A stretch of DNA of 64,000 nt from an uncultured Flavobacteriaceae bacterium (lineage in GTDB: Bacteria > Bacteroidota > Bacteroidia > Flavobacteriales > Flavobacteriaceae): the NCBI GenBank assembly GCA_947497145.1, contig CANMFQ010000001.1, positions 124,001 through 188,000 of the forward strand. Direction: 5' to 3'. The notes beneath the pieces were generated by a model, which was not told where the DNA came from, did no database searches, and saw nothing but the letters and a program-made list of their open reading frames with translations. Both the position numbers and the translations under genes were made by a program. Shown one piece after another: positions 34,532 through 42,816 of the stretch. Numbering within the stretch: the first letter of the stretch is position 1; each line of letters begins with the position of its first letter.

Positions 34532-35668
34532 ATGGGCTTATTTGATGAAATAAAAAAGAAACTCAGTCATGAATTTATTGATATTGTTGAGTGGTTAGAC
34601 CAAACCAATGATACTATTGTTCATCGTTTTGAGCGCTATCAAAATGAGATTAAAAACAATGCAAAACTAATTGTACGCGAAGGGCAGGTAGCGGTTTTTA
34701 TTAATGAGGGTCAGTTAGCCGACGTGTTTAAACCAGGTACCTATGATTTAAATACCCAAAACCTACCTATTTTAACCACCCTAAAAGGATGGAAGTATGG
34801 TTTTAACAGTCCGTTCAAGGCAGAGGTGTATTTTGTAAATACAAGACTGTTTACCGATGAAAAATGGGGAACTAAAAACCCATTTATGTTGAGTGATGAG
34901 CGATTTGGTTTGGTAGAAATAAGGGCGTTTGGTACGTATAGTTTTAGAATAAACGATCCGGGTAAGTTTGTAGTTGACGTAGTGGGTACTGATGGCAATT
35001 TTACAAATTATGAGGTAAATGAGCACCTTAAAAGTTTAATTGTTACGCGTTTTACTGATACTGTGGGGGAAGCTAATCTTCCTGTAGAGTTGTATGCTGC
35101 AAATACCTCTGAATTATCAGAAACCTGTCAAGAAGTAATGCAACCCGAATTTGGTAGGGTGGGTATTGAATTAGAGCGGTTTTATATAGAGAACGTGTCG
35201 ATGCCTGAAGAACTGAAAAAGGAAATTTTTGAGTACAGTAGGTTAGATAAACTTGATATGACCAAGCTAGCTCAGTTTAAAGCTGCAAAAGCAATGGAAG
35301 CTGCTGCAAAAAATGAAGGAGGAACTGCTGGTGCTGGTATGGGTATGGGTATGGGTTTTGTTTTGGCGCAACAAATGGGAAATATGATGAATCCTCAAGC
35401 ATCGCAACAAGCATTTGGCGCACCACAGCCACAAGCTGTAACACCACCTCCAATGCCTGTGCAAACCATGTATTATTATGCTAGTAATGGGCAGCAAATG
35501 GGGCCAGTTTCTATTGATAAGTTGAAAGAGCTTTTTGCAAGTAGAACGGTGAATAGAGATTCTTTGGTATGGAAACAAGGCATGGAAAATTGGACAGCAT
35601 TAAAAGAAGTGCCTGAGTTAAAATCATTTTTAGGAGGTAATACCCCCCCGCCATTACCTACTGCATAA
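34532..35668 (+). CDS. SPFH domain protein with C-terminal GYF_2 domain (YdjI-like)
   Basis: 378 aa from the ATG at 34532 (MGLFDEIKKKL). The frame is open 23 codons upstream, but that stretch does not look like coding sequence. Residues 1-260 are the SPFH/'virion core protein'-like region (FIDIVEWLDQTNDTIVHRF, LIVREGQVAVFINEGQLAD, YRFxxxDP-type FRINDPGKFVVDV). A Gly/Met/Gln/Pro linker follows. The C-terminal 60 residues form a GYF_2 domain (YYYASNGQQMGPVSIDKLKE). Most bacterial relatives, such as YdjI of Bacillus subtilis, carry a zinc ribbon instead. The next gene supplies zinc ribbons separately. It is likely peripheral to the membrane and tied to envelope stress. Confidence 0.8.
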   Translation: MGLFDEIKKKLSHEFIDIVEWLDQTNDTIVHRFERYQNEIKNNAKLIVREGQVAVFINEGQLADVFKPGTYDLNTQNLPILTTLKGWKYGFNSPFKAEVYFVNTRLFTDEKWGTKNPFMLSDERFGLVEIRAFGTYSFRINDPGKFVVDVVGTDGNFTNYEVNEHLKSLIVTRFTDTVGEANLPVELYAANTSELSETCQEVMQPEFGRVGIELERFYIENVSMPEELKKEIFEYSRLDKLDMTKLAQFKAAKAMEAAAKNEGGTAGAGMGMGMGFVLAQQMGNMMNPQASQQAFGAPQPQAVTPPPMPVQTMYYYASNGQQMGPVSIDKLKELFASRTVNRDSLVWKQGMENWTALKEVPELKSFLGGNTPPPLPTA

Positions 35669-35694
35669 ATTAGAATCAGTTTTATACTAATTGA

Positions 35695-36783
35695 ATGCAA
35701 GAAGAACAAACGATACATTCAGAGCACAAAAAAGATTGCGCCAACTGTGGAGCAGAACTTAAATTCAAGCCGGGTTCGCATCAGCTAAAATGTGAATATT
35801 GCGGGTATGAGGAGTTTATAGAACAAGCAAAAAGTAGTTTTGAAGAGCTTGAGCTAGCGCATTATTTAAAAGTTGTTGGTGAAAATGCATATACCAACAC
35901 TATCGACCTGCTAAACTGTAAACATTGTGGAGCAAATCAGCATGTAGAAGAAAATTATAAATCTTTAAGCTGCGTTTACTGCGGAGAGCCCCTTATTAAG
36001 GAAGATGTAGAAAAGGAAGGATGGATTTTACCTGGTGCCTTAGTGCCTTTTCAATTGGATTCGAAAAAGGCTAAAGGGATTTTTAAAAACTGGGTCAAGA
36101 ACTTATGGTTTGCTCCTAATAAATTGCAAAGGGCTGCCCTAGATGCTGAAGGCTTGCACGGACTTTATGTTCCCTATTGGACTTTTGATGCCAATTTGTT
36201 TGCTGTGTATAGTGGGCAACGAGGAGATTATTATTATGAAACCCAAAGGATAAGAACAAAGAACGGGGTGCAAAATAGACAGGTGCGAAAAACCCGCTGG
36301 TCTCATGCTTCGGGTTCAGTAAAAGGTTTTGTTGATGATATTCTTATTAATGCCTCACAGAAAAAACGAAGAGATATTCCTGCTGATATTGCTTTTTGGA
36401 ATACAAAAGAACTGGTGCCTTTTAATTCGAAATACCTTTCGGGCTTTGTTACAGAAAAGTATACGGTATCATTAAAAGAAGGACACCATCAGTCATTTCA
36501 AGAGGCGAAGCGTATTGCGCATAATTGGATTAGGAGAGATATTGGCGGTGATACCCAGCGTATCAATCATGCCGATATTAAACTTACTGATGAAACATTT
36601 AAGCATATTTTATTGCCTGTTTACATCAGTTCATATCGTTTTAATGGTAAAGAATATAACTTTTATATTAATGGGCAGACAGGGGTGTTAAGTGGTTCAA
36701 GGCCCTATTCTTTTTGGAAAATTTTCTTTTTAGTCATTTTTATTCTTGCTGTCATAGCTGTAATTGCGATTTTTGCACAATGA
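35695..36783 (+). CDS. Double zinc-ribbon membrane protein (YdjG-like)
   Basis: 362 aa. Two C-x2-C...C-x2-C zinc ribbons are seen: C15, C18, C33, C36 and C75, C78, C93, C96. A beta-rich middle domain follows (VPYWTFDANLFAVYSGQRG and related strands), and then a single C-terminal membrane segment at about residues 340-360 (FFLVIFILAVIAVIAIFA), so it is a tail-anchored protein with a cytoplasmic body. It fits the family often mislabelled 'primosomal protein N-like'. In B. subtilis a related protein (YdjG) is encoded with the SPFH protein YdjI and PspA. It lies 26 bp downstream of the SPFH gene and overlaps the next start. Confidence 0.78.
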   Translation: MQEEQTIHSEHKKDCANCGAELKFKPGSHQLKCEYCGYEEFIEQAKSSFEELELAHYLKVVGENAYTNTIDLLNCKHCGANQHVEENYKSLSCVYCGEPLIKEDVEKEGWILPGALVPFQLDSKKAKGIFKNWVKNLWFAPNKLQRAALDAEGLHGLYVPYWTFDANLFAVYSGQRGDYYYETQRIRTKNGVQNRQVRKTRWSHASGSVKGFVDDILINASQKKRRDIPADIAFWNTKELVPFNSKYLSGFVTEKYTVSLKEGHHQSFQEAKRIAHNWIRRDIGGDTQRINHADIKLTDETFKHILLPVYISSYRFNGKEYNFYINGQTGVLSGSRPYSFWKIFFLVIFILAVIAVIAIFAQ

Positions 36784-37517
36784 TTTCAAAAAGAACACTG
36801 GTTATAGGCGATATACATTCTGGAGTAAAGGCACTTGAACAATTGCTTAAAAGAGCAAAAGTAACCACCGAAGATAAACTCATTTTTTTAGGAGATTATG
36901 TTGATGGATGGAGCACGTCGGTAGAAACTATTGATTTTCTTTTGGAGCTTAAAAAAACAAATTCATGTATTTTTATTCGTGGTAATCATGATGAATTATG
37001 TTATGAATGGCTTACGGGAGCAGCTGATAATCCTACTTGGTTTAAACATGGAGGTAAAGCTACAATGGCATCGTATGCTAAAGCTGATAATTTGAAAATA
37101 GAAACGCATAAGCGTTTTTATGAAAGTCTCAAAAATTATCATTTAGATGAAGAAAATAGACTTTTTTTACACGCAGGTTTTACCAATTTAAAGGGGATTG
37201 CGTTTGAGTATTTTGAAAAAACTTTTTATTGGGACAGAACCCTTTGGGAGCTTGCTCAAGTGGTACATCCAAAAATGCAAGAAAGCGATGCCTTTTACCC
37301 CAGTAGATTAAAACATTATAAAGAGATTTATATAGGGCATACTCCCATCTCTAAATTAGTGGAGAATGTTGAACCTAAGAAGGCAAAAAATGTTTGGAAT
37401 TTAGATACAGGTGCAGCATTTAAAGGGCCGCTTTCTATTTTAGATATTGATACGAAAGAATTTTGGCAAAGTGACCCTGTTTATACTCTTTACAAGGGAG
37501 AAACAGGTAGAAATTAA
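36780..37517 (+). CDS. Metallophosphatase (calcineurin-like)
   Basis: 245 aa from ATG 36780, which overlaps the stop codon of the previous gene (ATGA). A longer start at 36714 lies inside that gene and is rejected. Motifs: GDIHSG (residues 10-15), GDYVDGW, GNHDEL, GGKATMAS and GHTPIS, all in order, as in bacterial Ser/Thr phosphatase and bis(5'-nucleosyl)-tetraphosphatase-type enzymes. Dinuclear metal binding is expected. The coupling to the SPFH/zinc-ribbon pair suggests a dephosphorylation or nucleotide-hydrolysis step in the same process, but that is inference. Confidence 0.88.
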   Translation: MISKRTLVIGDIHSGVKALEQLLKRAKVTTEDKLIFLGDYVDGWSTSVETIDFLLELKKTNSCIFIRGNHDELCYEWLTGAADNPTWFKHGGKATMASYAKADNLKIETHKRFYESLKNYHLDEENRLFLHAGFTNLKGIAFEYFEKTFYWDRTLWELAQVVHPKMQESDAFYPSRLKHYKEIYIGHTPISKLVENVEPKKAKNVWNLDTGAAFKGPLSILDIDTKEFWQSDPVYTLYKGETGRN

Positions 37518-37574
37518 GGCTGTAATTTAATAGCAAACCATTTATTTTTACGAACTTTACAAAAAAAAAGAATT

Positions 37575-38570
37575 ATGGTTGAAAAGAATATACGTTTAGA
37601 GGTCATGCAAGCGATAGAACATAAGGTAGAAGGTTTTATGGATTCTTTTCTTATACCTATCGAGGACATATGGCAACCGACAGATTTTTTACCCGATCCG
37701 CAAAGTGACAACTTTTTAGATGCTATTGAAACATTACGAGGAGAGTCTAAAGAATTGGGTTATGATTTTTGGGTAACTATGGTGGCTGATACAATTACTG
37801 AAGAAGCATTGCCAACCTATGAGTCTTGGCTCATGGATGTTGAAGGTGTTAATCAACATGACGGAAAGCCTAATGGGTGGTCGAAATGGGTGCGAGCTTG
37901 GACCGGGGAAGAAAATAGGCATGGTGATGTGCTTAATAAGTACTTATACCTATCGGGGCGTGTAAATATGAGAGAAGTTGAAATTACGACGCAGCATTTG
38001 ATTTCTGATGGGTTTGATATCGGAACAGATAGAGATCCGTATAAGAATTTTGTATATACGTCTTTTCAAGAATTAGCTACCAATATCTCACACAAAAGAG
38101 TGGGGCAAATGGCAAAGAAAAAAGGAAATGCACTGCTTGGAAAAATGTGTACAATTATAGCGGGTGACGAAATGCGCCATCATTTGGCTTATCGTGAGTT
38201 TGTGAAAACAATTTTTGGAGAAGACCCGTCGGGTATGATGTTGGCATTTACCGATATGATGAAGAAAAAAATTGTTATGCCTGCACATTTTTTACGTGAA
38301 TCAGGTGGAAATATAGGGGAAGCTTTTGAGAATTTTTCAAACTGTGCACAGCGTTTAGGGGTGTACACAGCTCAAGATTATATTGATATTCTTAAAAAGT
38401 TAAATGCCTATTGGGAAATAGATAGCATTAGAGGACTTTCTGAAGAAGCAGAAAAAGCCAGAGATTATCTTATGAAACTGCCAGACAGATTGGTGCGTAT
38501 TTCTGAGCGTATGCAGTTTCCTGAAGATCAATATCGCTTTAAGTGGGTGGAAGCAAATGGCATGATTTAA
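37575..38570 (+). CDS. Acyl-ACP desaturase (soluble di-iron)
   Basis: 331 aa. Both di-iron motifs are present: EENRHG (112-117) and DEMRHHLAYREF (198-209), with E166 in SFQELAT. These are the EExxH / DExRH set of plant-type stearoyl-ACP desaturases. It introduces a cis double bond into acyl-ACP and needs ferredoxin and O2. There is no membrane segment, unlike the membrane-bound DesA type. It follows the metallophosphatase with a 57-bp gap. It ends before a strong hairpin terminator at 38705. It is probably monocistronic. Confidence 0.93.
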   Translation: MVEKNIRLEVMQAIEHKVEGFMDSFLIPIEDIWQPTDFLPDPQSDNFLDAIETLRGESKELGYDFWVTMVADTITEEALPTYESWLMDVEGVNQHDGKPNGWSKWVRAWTGEENRHGDVLNKYLYLSGRVNMREVEITTQHLISDGFDIGTDRDPYKNFVYTSFQELATNISHKRVGQMAKKKGNALLGKMCTIIAGDEMRHHLAYREFVKTIFGEDPSGMMLAFTDMMKKKIVMPAHFLRESGGNIGEAFENFSNCAQRLGVYTAQDYIDILKKLNAYWEIDSIRGLSEEAEKARDYLMKLPDRLVRISERMQFPEDQYRFKWVEANGMI

Positions 38571-38704
38571 TTGCAGGGCGATAGCCAAGAAGTTTTACTT
38601 CCTGTGGCTGTGGCTGGCTATGAAATGAAAGCTATTTTTAGCACATACCTCACGCGCTTTGATTGAGGTTGTTGATTTTATAATTTATAAAAGTGTAAAA
38701 CAAT

Positions 38705-38730
38705 AAAAATCCGCTCTTGAGCGGATTTTT
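38705..38730. terminator. Intrinsic terminator after the desaturase gene (bidirectional)
   Basis: AAAAATCCGCTC and GAGCGGATTTTT form a 12-bp inverted repeat with a tight loop, with an A-run on one side and a T-run on the other. It sits between convergent genes and can terminate both. A second stem-and-loop candidate, ATAGCCA (38581-38587) with TGGCTAT (38615-38621), lies closer to the desaturase stop. Confidence 0.85.
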
Positions 38731-38777
38731 ATTGCTAGACTAGTTTTAAATCGGAAGTGAATCCAATGAATTTCTCA

Positions 38778-39329
38778 TCATAATTTACCATGATCGTGTT
38801 CGTCTTGCCATTTTAAAAGTGCTTTCCACTTATTTTCATAACACATTTTTGCTTGCATTGGCCAAGAAGCAGGGTCATGAACCTTATAACGAGGACCGCC
38901 ACCATCAAGAATCTCTTGACATTTAGCCACTGGGGTTTCTGAGAGTTTTTTCCATGTTGTAATACCACTCTCTTTAAACATGCTCTCAATTTTCGGTCCA
39001 ATGCCTTCTACTATTTTTAAATCGTCTTTTTTAACGGTCTTGCCAAAAACTGCTTTTGCGGCAGCTGCGTCAAAAGGAATTTCTTTTTCCGTTTCGGGTA
39101 TAATTGCCGCTGCGGTCGCTGCTACTGCTGCTGTAGATGCGACAGCCAATTTTCCGTTACAGGCATCAAGATCAGCCTTTAATTTAGCATTTTTATTTTT
39201 CCACTCGTTAAGTTCTGCTGTATTGTCAATGGTTGTTTTTGAACCTCTTCCGATAAGGTAGCCCAAGATGCCACAAATTATTCCTGTTAAAGCAGGAATT
39301 AACCAGCACCAAATATTTGAAAAATCCAT
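38778..39329 (-). CDS. Membrane-anchored helix-hairpin-helix protein
   Basis: 183 aa. An N-terminal membrane segment (residues 7-26) is followed by a coiled coil (ELNEWKNKNAKLKADLDAC), an Ala-rich linker and a helix-hairpin-helix domain (DLKIVEGIGPKIESMFKESGITTWKKLSET). HhH domains bind DNA without sequence specificity, and this architecture is often annotated as 'flap endonuclease-like'. No nuclease residues are visible. It lies 25 bp after the double-OmpA gene on the same strand. It could tether DNA or another partner to the cell envelope. Confidence 0.72.
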   Translation of the reverse strand: MDFSNIWCWLIPALTGIICGILGYLIGRGSKTTIDNTAELNEWKNKNAKLKADLDACNGKLAVASTAAVAATAAAIIPETEKEIPFDAAAAKAVFGKTVKKDDLKIVEGIGPKIESMFKESGITTWKKLSETPVAKCQEILDGGGPRYKVHDPASWPMQAKMCYENKWKALLKWQDEHDHGKL

Positions 39330-39354
39330 AATTTTTAGTTTTTTATTTAATAGT

Positions 39355-40269
39355 TTAGTTCAATGTTACTACAGTTCTCCTATTTTTATTTCTGCCAGCT
39401 TCAGTAGCATTACTTGCAATAGGTTGTGTTTGCCCTTTTGAAGCTGTGTTTATTCGCGAAGCTGCAATACCATTTTTGACAAAGAAATTTTTGGCAAAAT
39501 CAGCTCTTTCTTGACCTAGTCTATAGTTTATAGCTTTGTTTCCGGTATTGTCTGCATGGCCTACAATATTTACCTGTGCCGTTGGTACCTTGTCAAGATA
39601 TCTTGAGATGTCTGCAATTTTTTGTCGTTGTTCGGCATTAAGACGTATACTCGTTTTAGCATTGTCAAAATAAAGTACTAACGGATTTGCTTTTATTTTG
39701 TTATACAATGTAGTAAGCTCATCAGCTTCAGTATCAGTCTTTTCTGTAATGCTGTAAGCTACAGGGCCTAAGTATATATTGTCTTTAGCAATCATTTCAT
39801 TATTCAATTTGCCTATAGTATTTATTTGTACCGACGGAATACCGTTAGCCACAAAATGGTTTTTAATAGCATTTGCACGCGCTACGCCTAAATTGGGATA
39901 AGCTGTGTCATTGGTTTCATCGGCAGTATAATACCCAACAATTGCAATGCTCTTATTTGGGTTCGCATTTAAGAACGATTTTAAACTGTCAAGAGCTCCT
40001 GTCACTTTTTCAGACAACGGCATTAAAATAGTTGAAGCGGAGGCGTCAAAATTATAGTTGTCGTTTATATTAATTGCAAACGAGCCACTATTAACCGCAA
40101 ATGGGTATGCTGTTGCTTTGGGGGTTGTAGTTACGGGTGCTATTACCTTTTCTTTTGTTGGGGCTACTTTCGCTGGTAGGCGACATGCGCTGCAACAAGT
40201 CATGTAGAAGTAAGTTCCTACAATAATAGTAATGAGCATGAGTAACAAATAAAATGTTGTTTTTCTCAT
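39355..40269 (-). CDS. OmpA-family protein with two OmpA domains
   Basis: 304 aa. An N-terminal hydrophobic segment (residues 5-22, followed by TCCSACR) could be an anchor or signal. Two OmpA-like peptidoglycan-binding domains follow: a degenerate one at about 60-150 (IAIVGYYTADETNDTAYPNLGVARAN) and a canonical one at about 185-304 (VNIVGHADNTGNKAINYRLGQERAD and NRRTVVTLN). The canonical copy has the NxxLxxxRA helix and R residues that bind diaminopimelate; the first has drifted. It probably fixes something to the cell wall, perhaps the HhH protein encoded next. Confidence 0.8.
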   Translation of the reverse strand: MRKTTFYLLLMLITIIVGTYFYMTCCSACRLPAKVAPTKEKVIAPVTTTPKATAYPFAVNSGSFAININDNYNFDASASTILMPLSEKVTGALDSLKSFLNANPNKSIAIVGYYTADETNDTAYPNLGVARANAIKNHFVANGIPSVQINTIGKLNNEMIAKDNIYLGPVAYSITEKTDTEADELTTLYNKIKANPLVLYFDNAKTSIRLNAEQRQKIADISRYLDKVPTAQVNIVGHADNTGNKAINYRLGQERADFAKNFFVKNGIAASRINTASKGQTQPIASNATEAGRNKNRRTVVTLN

Positions 40270-40772
40270 GGTTAATGTTTGTTTAGTGTTTATATGCTAC
40301 AATGTATTAAAAAAATATTGAAATGAGTTAAATTAAATATTAGTTATCAGGATGTTATGGTGTTTTTTGAATTGATGTGTTTAGTTCGTTTGAGCGTTTA
40401 TTATACCATTTATACAATAATAATTACCACTGGTACATTAATAAGAATATTCTGAAAACAACAAATTACATTTGATCAACTAAAGGACAAAATCATAGGT
40501 TTTATTAAAATGAGATTCATTTTGTTTTAATAGATAAGCGAAGGGAGTAGTAGCTAAGAATGCGAACTGTTATTATATGCTTGTCATTTAATAGCCTGAA
40601 ATTTTTGCTTTAGAAATTAAAAATAAATACGTGCATTTAGAATAACACTAAACATTGATATTAATATATAGCACTTAACACGTGCTTTTGAGTTAGTTTG
40701 ATAAATCTCGCTGTTATAACAATATTATCTATCGGGGGAACAGATAAGGTTGGAGTAATGGCGGGTTTTTTG
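40270..40772. other. Intergenic region, nothing recognised
   Basis: 503 bp of AT-rich sequence between the OmpA gene and the histidine kinase gene, both on the minus strand. I find no open frame of coding character, no strong hairpin, no repeat and no RNA gene. It should hold the promoter of the OmpA gene and the 3' end of the kinase transcript. Confidence 0.35.
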
Positions 40773-42434
40773 TTAAATTAATACACTGCTATGCTCATAC
40801 TGAGGTACTACTTTTTCTAACACAGTTTGAACTTTTCTGAGCTTGAATTGTAAGCTAAAGGCAGTTCCTGAGCTTGAAGAAGAATATTCATATTCCGCTT
40901 CGAGTTGTCGGCACATCTTTTTTATAATATCGTAACCAAGTCCTGTTGATTCTTTTAGATTTTTACTGACAGGGAGTCCAACTCCATTATCAGATATCAC
41001 TATATTAAGTAATCTTTTCTCCGTAAATCGTGCTAAAATATAAAGCATATTTGAGCTGTCATTTGTAGAAAATGCGTGTTTTAGTGCGTTAACTACAATT
41101 TCAGAGGTTATAATTGCAAGAGGTACAGCTGTGTCAAGATCAATATATATTTTTGGGCAGTCAATGGTGTAATTTACATTGGGTGATAAACACTTGTGAC
41201 TTTTTATAAGATTTTCAAGATACCCATATAAATCAACAGCATTAAGACCTTCATGTTCATATATTTTTTGATGAATTAGGGCTATAGCTTTGATACGGTT
41301 TTGGCTACTTGATAACGCGTATATTGCTTCTTCATCATGTAGTTTGCGTTTTTGAAGATTAATTAAGCTAGAGGTTATTTGTAAATTATTCATTACTCTA
41401 TGATGAATTTCTTTTAAAAGATTTTCTTTCTGTTTGTTTGATACTTCAAGTTCTTTTGTGCGCTGAAGTACTTTTAGTTCAAGGTCTAAGCTGTGGTCAA
41501 TGCGTCCTTTTAGGTTGAAAATGAATAAGGTAGTGGCTATTAAGCCTAGAAATAGCACAAAATACGACTCTACAGTATGTGGAAATTTTGCATAGGCAGG
41601 TTTAGGATAAAAGCTAATGTTCCACACTCTATTTGCTGCTTTAATTTTACTGTTTTTTTTAGGTTGGGTATCACCAAAATAGTTGCCATAGAGTAGCGCT
41701 TTGTTGGCCATTTGGTCGGTGACGGTAATATCTAGAATTTCCATCTCACTGGTAAGAATGTTTTGTAAAAATTGGTCCATTCGATAAACTGCGGCAACAA
41801 CGCCTTTTACATCTTTATCATTAGGCTCCATAACAGTTTTTAAGGCTAAAAAGCCTGGGGTGTTGTTATCATTAGCAAGTAAGATTGGGGCTGTTAATAC
41901 CATTTCTCTTGTCGATGTAGCTTCTTTGATGGCTGATCTTCGATTTTTTTCTGAATACAAATCATAGCCTAGTACCCAATCTCGTTCTTGAGGGTTTATT
42001 ACTGATATGGGGTAGTATAACTCTTTTTTACGCGCCTTAATGAGCGTATTAGATTCGTCAAGTTCTGTAATTTGATCAGGAATATTTTCAATGCTATCTG
42101 GGGCATTTTTTTTTCGTTCAAATTCAAATATACTTGGCGCCCATTCCAGTGCTTTTATGCCATATAGATCATCTTTAAAAGGATTGGTGAAGCGTTGAAA
42201 AACTTCTGATGATATTTCTTCCGTATTTTCAAAAAAGAATGACATCGATTCAATAACTAAGTGGGCTTTATGTAGCTCTTCCACGATTTTTAATTCTGAT
42301 TTGGCCATCGCATTGTCAACGATTATGTTGTTTCTTTGAACTTTTTTATCGTTAATCAGGTAAAATAAAAAAAGGGAAACAGCTATTCCAATTAAGGCAA
42401 TAGCATTGAATTTTACAACGGAATAGGTTTTCAT
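40773..42434 (-). CDS. CHASE-domain sensor histidine kinase (HisKA_2)
   Basis: 553 aa. One membrane segment at residues 8-26, a periplasmic CHASE ligand-binding domain (about 40-270, with GIKALEWAP and RRSAIKEATSTREMVLTAPI), a second segment near 285-305, a coiled coil (LKVLQRTKELEVSNKQKENL), then HisKA_2 with the phospho-accepting His in KEIHHRVMNNLQI and an HATPase domain (EIVVNALKHAF, ISDNGVGLP, STGLGYDIIKK). No receiver domain is fused and no response regulator gene lies nearby, so it is an orphan. CHASE domains sense small extracellular molecules; the ligand is unknown. Confidence 0.9.
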   Translation of the reverse strand: MKTYSVVKFNAIALIGIAVSLFLFYLINDKKVQRNNIIVDNAMAKSELKIVEELHKAHLVIESMSFFFENTEEISSEVFQRFTNPFKDDLYGIKALEWAPSIFEFERKKNAPDSIENIPDQITELDESNTLIKARKKELYYPISVINPQERDWVLGYDLYSEKNRRSAIKEATSTREMVLTAPILLANDNNTPGFLALKTVMEPNDKDVKGVVAAVYRMDQFLQNILTSEMEILDITVTDQMANKALLYGNYFGDTQPKKNSKIKAANRVWNISFYPKPAYAKFPHTVESYFVLFLGLIATTLFIFNLKGRIDHSLDLELKVLQRTKELEVSNKQKENLLKEIHHRVMNNLQITSSLINLQKRKLHDEEAIYALSSSQNRIKAIALIHQKIYEHEGLNAVDLYGYLENLIKSHKCLSPNVNYTIDCPKIYIDLDTAVPLAIITSEIVVNALKHAFSTNDSSNMLYILARFTEKRLLNIVISDNGVGLPVSKNLKESTGLGYDIIKKMCRQLEAEYEYSSSSSGTAFSLQFKLRKVQTVLEKVVPQYEHSSVLI

Positions 42435-42816
42435 GCCGATAAGTTATTAGTGGTACATAATTGCCTTAATATTGTACTTAAATAGTAGTATAGTAGTTAA
42501 AAATGAACCGTTTAAGTCGTAAATATACTATTTTTTTTGAAAGAAAAATACTACAAATTGAAAATATTTATGTTTTAGATATTTTTTACTAGACGCTATT
42601 TAGGGTAGTTAGATGAAATTACGCAATGTGATGTTGTAAGGAGACTTATACGAAGGATAGAAGAAAATGTTTGTGCGAAGCGATGTTTAGGCTAGCAAGT
42701 AAAGTTGGTTTGAATAAAAAAACCACGATCATTATCGTGGTTTTTTTAGTTCATTTAAACTGAAACTAGCTGTATTACACTAATTGTCAGCTGTAAATAT
42801 TTATGCAAGTTGCTTT
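42435..42816. other. Intergenic region between kinase and ALDH genes
   Basis: 382 bp. It contains the strong terminator at 42716-42747 for the aldehyde dehydrogenase gene and otherwise AT-rich DNA that must include the kinase promoter. No open frame or repeat of note. Confidence 0.4.
42716..42747. terminator. Intrinsic terminator of the ALDH gene
   Basis: AAAAAAACCACGAT, a CATT loop, then ATCGTGGTTTTTTT form a 14-bp hairpin with A- and T-runs on both sides. It is a textbook bidirectional terminator 70 bp past the ALDH stop. Confidence 0.9.

Noticed and set aside
36714-36779. N-terminal extension of the metallophosphatase
   Set aside because: It lies inside the preceding membrane-segment codons in another frame; the ATGA overlap at 36780 gives the normal start.
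38581-38621. A second terminator just after the desaturase stop
   Set aside because: The ATAGCCA/TGGCTAT arms are short and lack a T-run; the hairpin at 38705 is the clear terminator.
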